DNA from: Gemmatimonadota bacterium
GTDB lineage: Bacteria; Gemmatimonadota; Gemmatimonadetes; Longimicrobiales; Longimicrobiaceae
Assembly: GCA_031260285.1 (NCBI GenBank)
Contig: JAIRKD010000063.1
Span: 1-64,000 of the forward strand
DNA length: 64,000 bases
Direction: 5' to 3'
Numbering within the stretch: the first letter of the stretch is position 1; each line of letters begins with the position of its first letter. The position numbers were made by a program, and so were the translations under genes. Positions 1 through 9,129 of the stretch are shown one piece after another. The notes below the pieces were generated by a model. That model ran no database searches, was not told where the DNA came from, and saw only the letters and a program-made list of their open reading frames with translations.

Positions 1-1
1 C

Positions 2-208
2 TGGAACAATCTGCTTCTGGACAGTCTGGATGCAATGCCTACCACTGTGAATGAAGAGCGGCTCAACTCTGAAGAAGCAATCGTCACATTCTGGGCCATT
101 GAATTCGTAAACACTTACCCATATGAGTGCCGATATCCTATTCAGCCGCAAGCTCCCTTTACTTTGCGTGATTCGATTCTCGACGCCGGGCTTATACCTT
201 ATCCGTGA
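2..208 (+). CDS. 3' end of an unidentified protein (5' end outside window)
   Basis: The second forward frame is open from the window edge to a TGA at 206-208, giving 68 residues that start WNNLLLDSLD and end LDAGLIPYP. No start codon is inside the window, so the gene begins upstream. The peptide is rich in aromatic and acidic residues and its DNA is more AT-rich than the operon that follows, which may mean an accessory gene. No family is recognised. It converges on the minus-strand gene ending at 453. Confidence 0.55.
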   Translation, partial: WNNLLLDSLDAMPTTVNEERLNSEEAIVTFWAIEFVNTYPYECRYPIQPQAPFTLRDSILDAGLIPYP

Positions 209-354
209 CTCCCTGTGTTTGCGTAGCTATCACTCGACGAGTAAGTGAACCGCCCCGGGAATTCCGGAGAGCTCCGGGGCGATTCACAACCCCGTGGACT
301 TCTTTCAGTAACGGACGACGCCAAGAGTACATATCCGAAAACATAGATCCACAA

Positions 355-396
355 ACAGCAAAAAACAGCCCGACCGGAACAAGTTCCGGTCGGGCC
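355..396 (-). terminator. Intrinsic terminator of the pyr operon
   Basis: Bases 368-380 and 383-395 form a perfect 13 bp inverted repeat (core CGACCGGAAC) with a 2-base loop. Read on the minus strand the stem is followed by TGTTTTTTG, a U-tract. It lies about 60 bases beyond the stop of the coiled-coil/zinc-ribbon gene and so closes the minus-strand operon. The forward side of the stem lacks a T-run, so termination should be one-directional. Confidence 0.85.
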
Positions 397-452
397 AGTC
401 ATCCGATCCTCAGACGTCTTTCACCCACGGGGAATCCTTCCCCCTTCACACA

Positions 453-1241
453 TCACCCGATATCCGCCCCGCACACCCCGCAGAACCATGCAGTGGTATC
501 ATTTGTATAGCCACACTCGCTGCACTTGATCCCCGGCTTCGGGCTGGTATCCGGCTCCTCCTCAACGGCGCTCTCAGAGCTGTAACCCTGATAGACCGTA
601 TCAATCTCATCTTCGGGAGAATCCTCATCCTCCAGGAGGTCGCTCCCCGCTCCGCCCACCACAGCCACGCGGCTATCCTCCAGCCGCGCCCCGAGCGCCA
701 GAGCGCCCTGAATCTCCGGGCTGCCAAGCGAGAGCACAACAGTCTCCTCCATCGGAGCAATTGTCTCCGCGACCAGCGCCACCTCCTCAGGGACCTCCTC
801 CTCGCGATCGCCGATCTGGGCGAGGATCTCCACAAGCCGCTCAACTTCAGCCAGAGCGAGCGAGCGGTTCTGTTCCGCCTCCTCAACCGCGCTCCGGAGA
901 AGGGGTTCGTGCTCGATCCAATCCTCTTCCCCGATCTCCCCGATCCGGGTGCGGAGGGCCATCTCCTCCAGATCATCCGTTGCGGCCACGCGACGCGCCT
1001 CAGCACCGGCGAGGGTGCGTTCCGCCTCCTCCAGATGATCATGAAGCGCACGCTGATGAGTGGAGAGCGCGTCCAGAACCCGACGGAACCGCTCCTGGTA
1101 GTCCCCCAGAACCCTCCGGACGATCTTCTCGCTGACGCTCACCGAATGCTCATCAAGCCGGTTGAGCCACGCCTGAACGGTGGCGCGCTCTTCGAGCAGC
1201 TGCTGTATCTCGGCGGTGGAGCTGGTCTTCCCATCAGACAT
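453..1241 (-). CDS. Coiled-coil protein with C-terminal zinc ribbon
   Basis: 262 residues. The N-terminal half (about 5-165) is a highly charged Glu/Arg/Ala heptad-like region expected to be coiled coil. An acidic low-complexity linker (about 195-235) leads to a C-terminal zinc ribbon with two CxxC knuckles (CSECG and CGVCG). There is no signal peptide or membrane segment, so it is probably cytoplasmic and could be a scaffold or nucleic-acid-contacting protein. It is the last gene of the pyr operon, 68 bases after the OB-fold/HD gene. The function is unknown, but the four-cysteine ribbon argues that this is a real protein. Confidence 0.75.
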   Translation of the reverse strand: MSDGKTSSTAEIQQLLEERATVQAWLNRLDEHSVSVSEKIVRRVLGDYQERFRRVLDALSTHQRALHDHLEEAERTLAGAEARRVAATDDLEEMALRTRIGEIGEEDWIEHEPLLRSAVEEAEQNRSLALAEVERLVEILAQIGDREEEVPEEVALVAETIAPMEETVVLSLGSPEIQGALALGARLEDSRVAVVGGAGSDLLEDEDSPEDEIDTVYQGYSSESAVEEEPDTSPKPGIKCSECGYTNDTTAWFCGVCGADIG

Positions 1242-1309
1242 CGTGCATTCCCTCTGCTTTTACTGGTGTTACCGGCGGTCTGCCCGCCGATGGTTCCGTC
1301 AATTCTCTA

Positions 1310-2452
1310 TCAGTCGCGGAAAAGATCCATCATTGATGAATCGTCCCCCCGAGGGGTCTCCGCCATCACATCCGACTCACTGCTGCTGAGGGCGCGATTG
1401 CCAGCTCCATCACCTGCCACGCCGCCCGGGGCCGTCAACATATCCAGCTCACCGCTGTCGAGGGCGCGGTAGAAGGGACGGCCGATCAGCCGGTCGTATT
1501 CGGACCAGGCGCCCGGCTCCACTCCCGCGAGCAGGGTATGGATATGGTTGATCCGGGCATCCAGATCGTCGGCGTGGTGCAGCACAAGCGCCTCGGGGAC
1601 CTGCGGTTCACGCGGACTGTCCCACTCCGGTTTCCCCTGGTGGCTGGCGATCAGATGCTGCACCAGCATCGCCTGCTCCTCCCTGAGCCCGGCAACGCCA
1701 ACCGCTTCCTGCGCCACCATCTGCATCCCCAGAACGATATGCCCGATCAGCCGGCCCTGCGTTGTGTAGCTGGCCCCCGGAGGGGGATCCATCTCCCGGA
1801 TCTTCCCGATATCATGCAGAAGCGCCCCCGTGATCAGGAGCTCCCGGTTGAGGGGGATTCCCTGCTCCTCATAGTGGGCCGCAATCCGCTCACAGATACC
1901 CGCAACGGAAAGGGTATGTTCAAGCAGGCCGTACAGATAGGCATGATGGTTCTTCGTTGCGGCCGGGTGTGACCGGAACGCACGACCCATCTCCGTATCC
2001 CGACCGAGGCACCGTCGCAGAAGGCCCTGGAGCCCGCGATCCCGGATGGATGAGATCCGGCGGTCCAGCTCACGCTCCATCACCTCGTGGTCTCGAGGTG
2101 AGGTCGGGATCAACCGCTCCAGATCCGCGGGTGAGGGTTCCTCCACCGCCCGGACATCCAGAAGACGGAGCTGCGGACGGCCCTGGTAGAGGGAGACCTG
2201 CCCTCTCGCCACAATCACGGATCGGGCGGCACAGACCGGCGCCCACCGGTCCGCGTCCTCCCAGATCATCCCGTCAATCGTCCCGCTTCGATCTCCGAGG
2301 GAGAGCTTCAGGTACGGCTGGCCGGTCCGTGCCTGGAGCCGCCGGCACTCCAGAACCACGTACCGGGCAACGACCTCATCACCGTCGGAGAGCTCCGAGA
2401 TGAGAGGCCATTCACCCGTACCACGGGTCTGTGCTCCCCCCGAGGACGGCAT
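1310..2452 (-). CDS. OB-fold / HD-domain 3'-5' exoribonuclease (YhaM-like)
   Basis: 380 residues. The first about 95 residues form an OB-fold nucleic-acid-binding domain. An HD phosphohydrolase domain follows, with a distal His (LLEHTLSV), the HD doublet (LLHDIGK), further His residues (QHLIASHQG) and a final Asp (HHADDLDARIN). This order is that of Bacillus YhaM-type 3'-5' exoribonucleases, which degrade RNA and ssDNA with Mn2+. The ATG at 2452 was chosen because it lies 2 bases beyond the pyrC stop. A GTG at 2458, overlapping that stop, is an alternative, and the upstream open frame is pyrC antisense-free overlap only. Co-transcription with pyr genes suggests a nucleotide-recycling role, which is inference. 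Confidence 0.82.
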   Translation of the reverse strand: MPSSGGAQTRGTGEWPLISELSDGDEVVARYVVLECRRLQARTGQPYLKLSLGDRSGTIDGMIWEDADRWAPVCAARSVIVARGQVSLYQGRPQLRLLDVRAVEEPSPADLERLIPTSPRDHEVMERELDRRISSIRDRGLQGLLRRCLGRDTEMGRAFRSHPAATKNHHAYLYGLLEHTLSVAGICERIAAHYEEQGIPLNRELLITGALLHDIGKIREMDPPPGASYTTQGRLIGHIVLGMQMVAQEAVGVAGLREEQAMLVQHLIASHQGKPEWDSPREPQVPEALVLHHADDLDARINHIHTLLAGVEPGAWSEYDRLIGRPFYRALDSGELDMLTAPGGVAGDGAGNRALSSSESDVMAETPRGDDSSMMDLFRD

Positions 2453-2454
2453 GG

Positions 2455-3741
2455 TCACGACTTCGTGGCGCTCCACACAACCCGACCGCCCACCAGCGTT
2501 GCGACCGGCCGGCCCTTGAGCCGCCACCCTGCAAAGGGAGTATTCCGGCTCAGCGAAAGGAAGTCCTCCGGCTGGACCAGCCATTCCACATCCGGATCAA
2601 AGATCGTCACATCCGCCAGCGAACCTTCCCCGAGGGTACCGCCGGGCAGTCCGAATGCACGGGCCGGGGCGCAGCTCATCCGCTCGATCAGCGTTGGCAG
2701 GTCAATCCGCTTCCGGTGGACAAGTTCGGTAAGCGCGAGGCCAAGTGCCGTCTCCAGCCCGACAATCCCGAAGGGAGCATCGTCAAACGCCTGCTCCTTC
2801 TCGTCGTAGTGATGGGGCGCGTGGTCCGTCGCGATCACATCCAGCGTCCCGTCGATCACACCCTGGATCACCGCGTCACGATCTGCCTCCGAGCGCAACG
2901 GCGGGTTCATCTTGGCGTCGGTACCGTAAGAGACAACCGCTTCATCCGTGAGGGTGAAGTGATGGGGAGTGGCTTCCGCGGAGACCCGGATCCCCCGGGC
3001 CCGCGCCTCGCGGATCATCTCCACCCCGCGCCGCGTGGACACATGCTGGATGTGCAGCCGGCCGCCTGTGAGCTCCGCGAGCTGAAGGTCGCGGGCGATC
3101 ATCACATCCTCAGCGGCGTTCGGGATTCCGGTGAGACCCAGGCGGGTCGCGGTGATTCCCTCGTTCATCACTCCGCCGCGCGAAAGATCGTGGTCCTCCG
3201 CATGTACCGAGACCGGGATATCAAACGTCTGGGCGTACTCAAGCGCCAGCCGCATCACGCTTGCGCGAGTGACCGGTTTTCCGTCGTCGGTAACCGTCAC
3301 GGCGCCGGCCTTCACCATCTCCCCGAACTCCGCCAGCTGCTCACCCTTCTGGCCCACAGTGATGGCGCCGGAAGGAAGTACACGAGCCAGACCGACACGC
3401 CGCCCTTCCGCGAGTACAAAACCCACGGTGGCGGAGTTATCAATCGGAGGGTCGGTGTTGGGCATCGCCACAACCGTGGTGAACCCGCCTGCCACAGCGG
3501 AGGCAGACCCGGTGCGGATTGTCTCCTTGTGCTCGAAACCCGGCTCACGAAGGTGGACGTGCAGATCAATCAGACCCGGCGCGACGATCAGCCCGGATGC
3601 GTCAATTACATCTGCATCCGTAGAATCAAGCGACTCGCCGAGACCCACGATCCGGCCTTCCGCGATCAGGACATCCAGCTTCCCATCCACCCGGCGCGAC
3701 GGGTCGATGACCCGGCCGCCTCGAATTACAATCGGCTTCAC
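2455..3741 (-). CDS. pyrC: Dihydroorotase
   Basis: 428 residues. It converts carbamoyl-aspartate to dihydroorotate, the third step of de novo pyrimidine synthesis. The amidohydrolase metal site is visible: HVH at residues 61-63 (DLHVHLREPG), the VTVTDDGK segment with the bridging Asp of class I enzymes, His in VHAEDHD and IQHVSTRRG, and the catalytic Asp in ATDHAPHH. The length is normal for bacterial class I enzymes. It starts 4 bases after the pyrB stop, so translation is probably coupled. The pairing of active PyrC with adjacent PyrB suggests an ATCase-DHOase association, although the sequence does not show this. Confidence 0.96.
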   Translation of the reverse strand: MKPIVIRGGRVIDPSRRVDGKLDVLIAEGRIVGLGESLDSTDADVIDASGLIVAPGLIDLHVHLREPGFEHKETIRTGSASAVAGGFTTVVAMPNTDPPIDNSATVGFVLAEGRRVGLARVLPSGAITVGQKGEQLAEFGEMVKAGAVTVTDDGKPVTRASVMRLALEYAQTFDIPVSVHAEDHDLSRGGVMNEGITATRLGLTGIPNAAEDVMIARDLQLAELTGGRLHIQHVSTRRGVEMIREARARGIRVSAEATPHHFTLTDEAVVSYGTDAKMNPPLRSEADRDAVIQGVIDGTLDVIATDHAPHHYDEKEQAFDDAPFGIVGLETALGLALTELVHRKRIDLPTLIERMSCAPARAFGLPGGTLGEGSLADVTIFDPDVEWLVQPEDFLSLSRNTPFAGWRLKGRPVATLVGGRVVWSATKS

Positions 3742-3745
3742 GACG

Positions 3746-4720
3746 TTACGACTCCATTCCCGTTCGGGCCATCTCGGCCGATTCCGACTTGCCGCCTGCG
3801 AGGAGGTAAAGCACCGCCATACGTACCGCTACACCGTTTGTCACCTGCGGAAGGATCACCGAATGAGGCCCGTCCGCGACAACCGAATCGATCTCCACAC
3901 CCCGGTTCATCGGGCCCGGATGCAGGATGAGCAGATCCCGCGGAGCGCGCTCCAGCCGCTCTCGGGTGACACCGAAGATCCGGTTGTACTCGCGCAGTGA
4001 GGGGATGAACCCGCTCTTCATCCGCTCCAGCTGGAGGCGGAGGACGTTAAGCGCGTCTCCCCATTCAATCGCTTCTTCGATCCGCCGGAAGACCGTTACA
4101 CCGAGTTCCTCGATCGCCGGCGGGATCAGTGTCTTGGGCCCGCATACCGCGACCTCAGCGCCGACCTTCCGCAGCCCCCAGATGTTCGAGCGGGCGACCC
4201 GGGAGTGCAGCACATCCCCGACAATCACCACCTTGATGCCTTCCAGCCGGCCGAGATGATCGCGCAGTGTGAGCATATCCAGCAGCCCCTGGGTCGGGTG
4301 CTCATGCCCTCCGTCACCCGCGTTGATCACATTGGAGGCGATCCGTTCCGCCAGGAACTGCGGCGCGCCTGAGGAGCCATGGCGGATGACAACCATGTCG
4401 ATGCGCATCGCCTCCAGATTCCGCGCTGTATCCACCAGCGTTTCACCCTTGGAGACGGACGATCCACCTGCCGCGAAGTTGACGGTATCCGCCGAAAGCC
4501 GCTTCTCCGCAAATTCGAAGGAGATCCGGGTACGGGTGGAGTTCTCGAAGAAGGCGTTGACGATTGTCTTCCCCCGAAGAAGCGGGACTTTCTTGATCGT
4601 ACGCTCGGAGATCTCCTTGAACGGCTCGGACGTATCGAGAATGCCGAGGATCTGTTCACGGGAGAGCTGCTCAAGGCCGAGCAGGTCCTTGCCGAGAGAA
4701 GGTGCGTACCTGGAGTTCAC
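3746..4720 (-). CDS. pyrB: Aspartate carbamoyltransferase catalytic subunit
   Basis: 324 residues. It joins carbamoyl phosphate and aspartate, the committed step of pyrimidine synthesis. The carbamoyl-phosphate loop STRTR lies at residues 61-65, and HPTQGLLDM and the C-terminal HPGPMNRG segment are intact. The length matches catalytic subunits. No PyrI regulatory subunit is nearby, so control is more likely transcriptional through pyrR, whose stop overlaps this start by 4 bp (4717-4720). Confidence 0.97.
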   Translation of the reverse strand: MNSRYAPSLGKDLLGLEQLSREQILGILDTSEPFKEISERTIKKVPLLRGKTIVNAFFENSTRTRISFEFAEKRLSADTVNFAAGGSSVSKGETLVDTARNLEAMRIDMVVIRHGSSGAPQFLAERIASNVINAGDGGHEHPTQGLLDMLTLRDHLGRLEGIKVVIVGDVLHSRVARSNIWGLRKVGAEVAVCGPKTLIPPAIEELGVTVFRRIEEAIEWGDALNVLRLQLERMKSGFIPSLREYNRIFGVTRERLERAPRDLLILHPGPMNRGVEIDSVVADGPHSVILPQVTNGVAVRMAVLYLLAGGKSESAEMARTGMES

Positions 4721-5268
4721 CGGGACTCCTTGACCAGCGCAACCCCCAGCTGGCCATCAATCTCGGGAACCATCACCTCAACCAGATCCCCCGAGGGGAT
4801 GTTGTAGCTCTTTCCGACGATATCCGCCTGGATCGGCAGTTCCCGGCCACCGCGATCCACAAGCACGCAGAGAAGGATCCGGCTTGGGCGCCCGAAGTCG
4901 GTCAGCTCATCCAGCGCCGCCCGGACCGTGCGGCCGGTGAAGAGCACATCGTCCACAATGGCGACAGCACGCTGTTCGATGCCATCAATCGGCAACCGGG
5001 TCTCGCCCACCACCGGGCGGGGACCGATCGCCATCAGATCATCGCGATAGAGAGTGATGTCCAGCGTGCCGGTTGCGGGGGCAACTCCTTCCGCGTTCTC
5101 GATTTCCCGGGCAAGCCAGTTGGCGAGGTGTACTCCCCGCCGATGGATTCCGACAAGGGTCAACCGCTCAATGCCGCCGGCCTGTTCAACAACCTCATGG
5201 GCCATGCGCGCGAGTATACGTCGCACGGCCTGGTGGTCCAGCAGCAGCTGTCGCTGTGGCTCGCTCAT
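4717..5268 (-). CDS. pyrR: PyrR: pyrimidine operon regulator / uracil phosphoribosyltransferase
   Basis: 183 residues. It has the type I phosphoribosyltransferase fold with the PRPP loop [12 protein letters not shown] at about residues 103-114. PyrR proteins bind UMP-sensitive mRNA sites and often retain weak uracil phosphoribosyltransferase activity. It is the first gene of the minus-strand operon and overlaps pyrB by 4 bp. The predicted leader before its ATG is only about 40 nt, too short for a full anti-antiterminator/attenuator. If PyrR regulates here it may act on translation or at another site. Confidence 0.94.
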   Translation of the reverse strand: MSEPQRQLLLDHQAVRRILARMAHEVVEQAGGIERLTLVGIHRRGVHLANWLAREIENAEGVAPATGTLDITLYRDDLMAIGPRPVVGETRLPIDGIEQRAVAIVDDVLFTGRTVRAALDELTDFGRPSRILLCVLVDRGGRELPIQADIVGKSYNIPSGDLVEVMVPEIDGQLGVALVKESR

Positions 5269-5310
5269 GCGCTCAGATCGGGGCGTTCAGGATGGGTAGG
5301 CAATCGTCCC

Positions 5311-5340
5311 AAGATACCCACATCCCCCGGGAGGTGTCAA
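5311..5340 (-). promoter_or_regulatory. Sigma70-type promoter of the pyr operon
   Basis: On the minus strand a consensus -35 hexamer TTGACA (5340-5335) is separated by 18 bases from TATCTT (5316-5311). The -10 ends 42 bases before the pyrR ATG at 5268, giving a short leader of about 35-40 nt. It sits in the 168-base gap between the tadA fusion and pyrR, so the pyr genes can be transcribed independently of gltX-tadA. Confidence 0.7.
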
Positions 5341-5436
5341 CGCGGAGGATCGGGTGGGGCGGAGGGGTTTTCAGGGGATGGATAACGCCTGTTACAGCAG
5401 GCTGAGGCTGATTTCCCGACGGGGGAAGCCCAATCT

Positions 5437-6327
5437 TCACCCCGGCTGCTGGGGAGACCAGGCGTCGGGTTTCTTTTTTGAGAGGACCCGGCGCTCGCGG
5501 AAGAAGGCGCGGAGCAGGGCGGCACTTTCCTCGGCCATCACTCCGGTCTTCAGCTCCACCCGGTGGTTCAGGCGGACGTCGTGGGCCAGGTTCTCCAGCG
5601 AACCGCACATCCCTGCCTTGGGGTCGGTTGCACCGAAGATGAGGCGGGGGATCCGCGACAGCACAATTGCGCCCGCACACATCGCACAGGGCTCAAGTGT
5701 GACATACAGAGCGCAATCGAGCAGGCGCCAGTGACCGATCCGTTCGGCCGCCCGGCGGATCGCCACCATCTCCGCGTGGGCGGACGGATCGTTATCCGTC
5801 TGGGTGAGGTTATGCCCCGAAGCGATCAGCTCTCCGTTCCGGACCACCACCGCGCCCACCGGCACTTCTCCAAGTGAGAAGGCGACCTTCGCCTCCTCAA
5901 GCGCCAGTGCCATCCAGCGCTTGTCTTCAATATCCCCTTCCCCGCCATCTGCCGGAGGCGCGATGGATGGAGCAGAGATCTGTCCCTCCGGTCTGTCAGA
6001 TGCCGGCGGGGTGATGGCGGCCGCTCCGGCACCAGCCGGCTCCGGGCCCGCTGCCTCAACCCCGGCCACCGCTTCAACCCTGACCGCCCCGGTACCGGAA
6101 AGCGTGACGCTGAGACCGAGAATCCGGACTCCCCGCGAGCGTGATTCCCTGCGCTCGATGAAGCCCTTGTCGTGCAGCGCCTGGAGGTATCCGGAGACCG
6201 TTCTGGTGGACCGGATCCCGAAGCGGTCCCCGATCTCCCGGATGCTCGGCTGGAAAGTGTTCTTCCGGAGGTAATCGATGATGTAATCGAGGATCCGACG
6301 CTCGATCTTCGAAAGAGGCTCAGCCAT
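5437..6327 (-). CDS. tadA: LexA-type winged HTH fused to tRNA adenosine deaminase TadA
   Basis: 296 residues in one uninterrupted frame. Residues 1-71 match the LexA DNA-binding domain (IERRILDYI, helix pair QPSIREIGDRFGIRS, then ESRSRGVRILG, the usual exit of the LexA wing). A Pro/Ala/Gly-rich linker covers about 72-134. Residues 135-296 are a full TadA cytidine-deaminase-fold domain with the zinc site H184-A-E186, C214 and C217 (PCAMC). TadA makes inosine-34 in tRNA-Arg(ACG). The LexA S24 autoprotease domain is absent, so this is not a SOS repressor. The internal Met in RWMALALEE could allow a separate TadA product. It follows gltX by 20 bases. Confidence 0.88.
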   Translation of the reverse strand: MAEPLSKIERRILDYIIDYLRKNTFQPSIREIGDRFGIRSTRTVSGYLQALHDKGFIERRESRSRGVRILGLSVTLSGTGAVRVEAVAGVEAAGPEPAGAGAAAITPPASDRPEGQISAPSIAPPADGGEGDIEDKRWMALALEEAKVAFSLGEVPVGAVVVRNGELIASGHNLTQTDNDPSAHAEMVAIRRAAERIGHWRLLDCALYVTLEPCAMCAGAIVLSRIPRLIFGATDPKAGMCGSLENLAHDVRLNHRVELKTGVMAEESAALLRAFFRERRVLSKKKPDAWSPQQPG

Positions 6328-6347
6328 TCATCCCCGCGGAAGTCTGG

Positions 6348-7814
6348 TCATCCGTGGGAGGGCTCAGTCTCATTCCGGAGGAGGATCTCCCGGGCGGAGT
6401 TGATCCGGTCGCGGACCCGTGTCTTCCCCATCAGGAGAACCACATGGTCGATCCCCGGGCTCGCCTGGGAGCCGGTCAGCGCCAGACGCAGCGGATGAAC
6501 GATCTTTCCGAAGCCCACACCCGCGCGCTCGGCAGTCCCGCGAAGGGCCGCCTCGATGGTCTCGGGAGTCCATTCGTCCAGAGCATCAAACGCCTGCCAT
6601 ACCGCATCAAGCCCCGCAATCACGGCGTCCCGGTCCTTCCAGATTTTGGCGGTTGCGGCCGGATCGTAGGCCACCGTCGGGGCCAGGAAGGGAATCATCT
6701 GATCAACCATCGCCACCAGGGTACGGCTGCGCGGCTTGAGCAGTTCGATGAGTGAGATGAACCAGTCGCGCTGATCCACAATTTCCTCCCTGGAAGCCAG
6801 GCCCCGTTCCACCAGGTCAGGAGCCAGGAGCCGCAGGAGTTCATCCGCCGGGGTGGCCATGATGTGCTGGCCGTTCATCCACTCCAGCTTCTCCGGATCA
6901 AAGACCGCACTTTTCTTCCCGATCCGTTCAATCGAGAAACGGGCGATCAGCTCCGCTTCAGTCATGATCTCCTGGTCGTCACCGGGGTTCCAGCCCAGGA
7001 GCGCCAGGAAGTTGGTGAGCGCGCCGGGAAGGATCCCTCTTGTCTGATACTCGCCAACCGCGGTGGCGCCATGTCGCTTGGAGAGACGACGGCCGTCCGC
7101 GCCGAGGATCATCGGCAGATGGCCGAACGCCGGGACTGCCGCGCCCATCGCCCGGTAGAGAAGGATCTGCTTGGGGGTGTTGGCGATGTGATCGTCTCCA
7201 CGCAGGACATGGGTGATGCGCATGAAGACATCGTCCGAAACCACAGCCAGGTTGTAGATCGGCGTGTTATCCGTCCGGAGAATGATGAAGTCCTCGATAT
7301 CCTCGTTCCGGAAGCGCGTCGGGCCGTGAACAAGGTCATCCCATTCCGTCTCTCCCTCTGGAACGCGGAAGCGGATGGTGGAAGGCTCCCCAGCCGCGCA
7401 CCGGGCACGGGCCTCCTCCGCGGGGATGGATGCACAGTTCCGGTTGTACCGGTAGCCGGTGCCCGCCTTCTCCGCCTCCTCCCGGCGTGTTTTCAACTCA
7501 TCCACCGAGCAGAAGCAGTGGTAGGCGAGGCCGTCTTCGACCATCCGCTCCGCATCCGCGCGATGCCGGTCGAAGCCGTCCGCCTGATGCCAGGGGCCCT
7601 CATCCCAGTCCAGACCCAGCCAGGTCATCCCCTCCAGGATAGCGCTGACCATATCGTCACTGGACCGGTCGCGGTCGGTATCCTCGATGCGGAGAACAAA
7701 GATCCCACCCGTCTGGCGGGCATAAAGCCAGTTGAAGAGCGCCGTACGCGCACCACCTACATGCAGGTAGCCGGTGGGGCTGGGCGCAAAACGGACTCTC
7801 GGAGCGTCGGTCAT
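6348..7814 (-). CDS. gltX: Glutamyl-tRNA synthetase
   Basis: 488 residues. It is a class I aminoacyl-tRNA synthetase charging tRNA-Glu. The HIGH-equivalent HVGG (near residue 18, in APSPTGYLHVGGARTA) and KMSKS-equivalent RRLSKRHGA (near 240) are present, followed by the helical anticodon-binding region. The size is that of the bacterial GluRS family rather than GlnRS. It is probably co-transcribed with the downstream LexA-TadA fusion, linking two tRNA-related enzymes. Confidence 0.96.
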   Translation of the reverse strand: MTDAPRVRFAPSPTGYLHVGGARTALFNWLYARQTGGIFVLRIEDTDRDRSSDDMVSAILEGMTWLGLDWDEGPWHQADGFDRHRADAERMVEDGLAYHCFCSVDELKTRREEAEKAGTGYRYNRNCASIPAEEARARCAAGEPSTIRFRVPEGETEWDDLVHGPTRFRNEDIEDFIILRTDNTPIYNLAVVSDDVFMRITHVLRGDDHIANTPKQILLYRAMGAAVPAFGHLPMILGADGRRLSKRHGATAVGEYQTRGILPGALTNFLALLGWNPGDDQEIMTEAELIARFSIERIGKKSAVFDPEKLEWMNGQHIMATPADELLRLLAPDLVERGLASREEIVDQRDWFISLIELLKPRSRTLVAMVDQMIPFLAPTVAYDPAATAKIWKDRDAVIAGLDAVWQAFDALDEWTPETIEAALRGTAERAGVGFGKIVHPLRLALTGSQASPGIDHVVLLMGKTRVRDRINSAREILLRNETEPSHG

Positions 7815-8092
7815 GAATCAGGTCAGGTTACGTTCGGCGGGTTCGCCAGCGAGGAGACAAGATAACAGGATCAGACAACAGGCAGATACCGGGGTCGGAT
7901 ACCCGGACCGGATGCTGGTGCCGGAGTCTCCGGTCCGGGTTGAATATTCCCCCGCGGGTCCTCGCGGTCCAGTCCCGCAAGAAAGGTCATACTTCCCCTG
8001 AGCCGTTTCTGCCGGGCCGGCGAATGATCCCGGTCCGTAAACAGACCTGCAAAGGGAGATATTTCTCCCTGAACCGTTCCCGCGTTCCACGG

Positions 8093-8938
8093 CTACATCC
8101 GGAAGCGCTCGACGATCCGCTTTTCCTCTTCGCCGGTGAAGTCCGCTTCCAGTTCGATATAGGGTTCCAGGCCGCTGCCGATGAGCTTCTCCCGGAAGAG
8201 CTGGTCCAGCTGGAAGATCCCCGCGGAGTTCGACAGTTCGATCCGCACCCGAACGGGTTTGGCCTCACCCGCCTCGATATGGACAGCCTCGATCGCGGCC
8301 GCTGACACGGAGTGGATGCTCATCGACCCGCCGGAAACGGGAATCCGGGAGCGGCCCTTTGTCATATCCAGCGCATCCGCGACCCGGACGATCCCCGCCT
8401 CCAGAGTCAGCGGCTTTCCATCCGAGCGGTGTGCGATGATCGCGTGCAGAACCTCTGAACGCATCACCGTGGCGGTGGCGGTATCATACACCAGGCCGAG
8501 CAGCGTGGAGAGCTTCCGCTCTGTGATAAAGAGTGAAAACGCCTCGTGGTCCGACCGGTGGATGGAGATTCCCACATCGTGGAAAAGCGCCGCGAGGACC
8601 ACCACGATCTCAGCGTCGTCCTGGGTCAGGCCGTAGTTCCGGACAACGGCGGGCTCCACCCCGTGCAGGGTGAGCAGGCGGAAGATCTTGTCCGCGATGT
8701 TCATCACGATCTTGATATGGACCGGACCATGGTCGGTCATACCAAGCCGTTCAACCGCGTTTACATTGGCCGCGATCCAGAGTGAATAGATCTCATCATC
8801 CTGATTCACCGCCTGGATCAGGCGCGTGAGCCGCTCGTTGTTTCCCGTACCGGGTACGTTGATCGCCAGCCGGTGCACGAGGCGGTCCGCGATGGTACGG
8901 GGTGCGCTTCTGGTCTCTTCCAAGGAACCCCCGTTCAT
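8093..8938 (-). CDS. HD-domain phosphohydrolase
   Basis: 281 residues. A metal-dependent HD domain spans about 70-200: His in DHGPVHIK, the doublet LAALFHDVGISIHRSDHE, then a distal His (LHAIIAHRSDGK) and VRVADALD supplying the last Asp. The C-terminal about 80 residues are a mixed alpha/beta extension with no recognised family. The substrate cannot be told from sequence and could be a nucleotide or cyclic nucleotide. It stands alone, with 278 bases to gltX and 191 bases upstream to the MFS gene. Confidence 0.75.
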   Translation of the reverse strand: MNGGSLEETRSAPRTIADRLVHRLAINVPGTGNNERLTRLIQAVNQDDEIYSLWIAANVNAVERLGMTDHGPVHIKIVMNIADKIFRLLTLHGVEPAVVRNYGLTQDDAEIVVVLAALFHDVGISIHRSDHEAFSLFITERKLSTLLGLVYDTATATVMRSEVLHAIIAHRSDGKPLTLEAGIVRVADALDMTKGRSRIPVSGGSMSIHSVSAAAIEAVHIEAGEAKPVRVRIELSNSAGIFQLDQLFREKLIGSGLEPYIELEADFTGEEEKRIVERFRM

Positions 8939-9129
8939 GGGTCAGGCGGCGAGGGGGAGCGTCCCCGGGGCCGCAGTTGCGTCACGCCGTGAAGACTTCG
9001 TCATACCGCGCCACGAATCACGCTGCGTCACAACTCCGACGCGTTACGACTACAGAACGTCACGGCCGTAAAGCATTGCCCGTGCAAAGTGTAACAATGC
9101 TGTATCACACCCGGCTCCGGGAAGCGGAT

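Noticed and set aside
2431-3930. 499-residue open frame on the plus strand
   Set aside because: Antisense of pyrC, which has all expected active-site residues.
5269-5436. PyrR-dependent attenuator upstream of pyrR
   Set aside because: The only good promoter lies too close to the ATG and no terminator/anti-terminator pair is seen in the leader.
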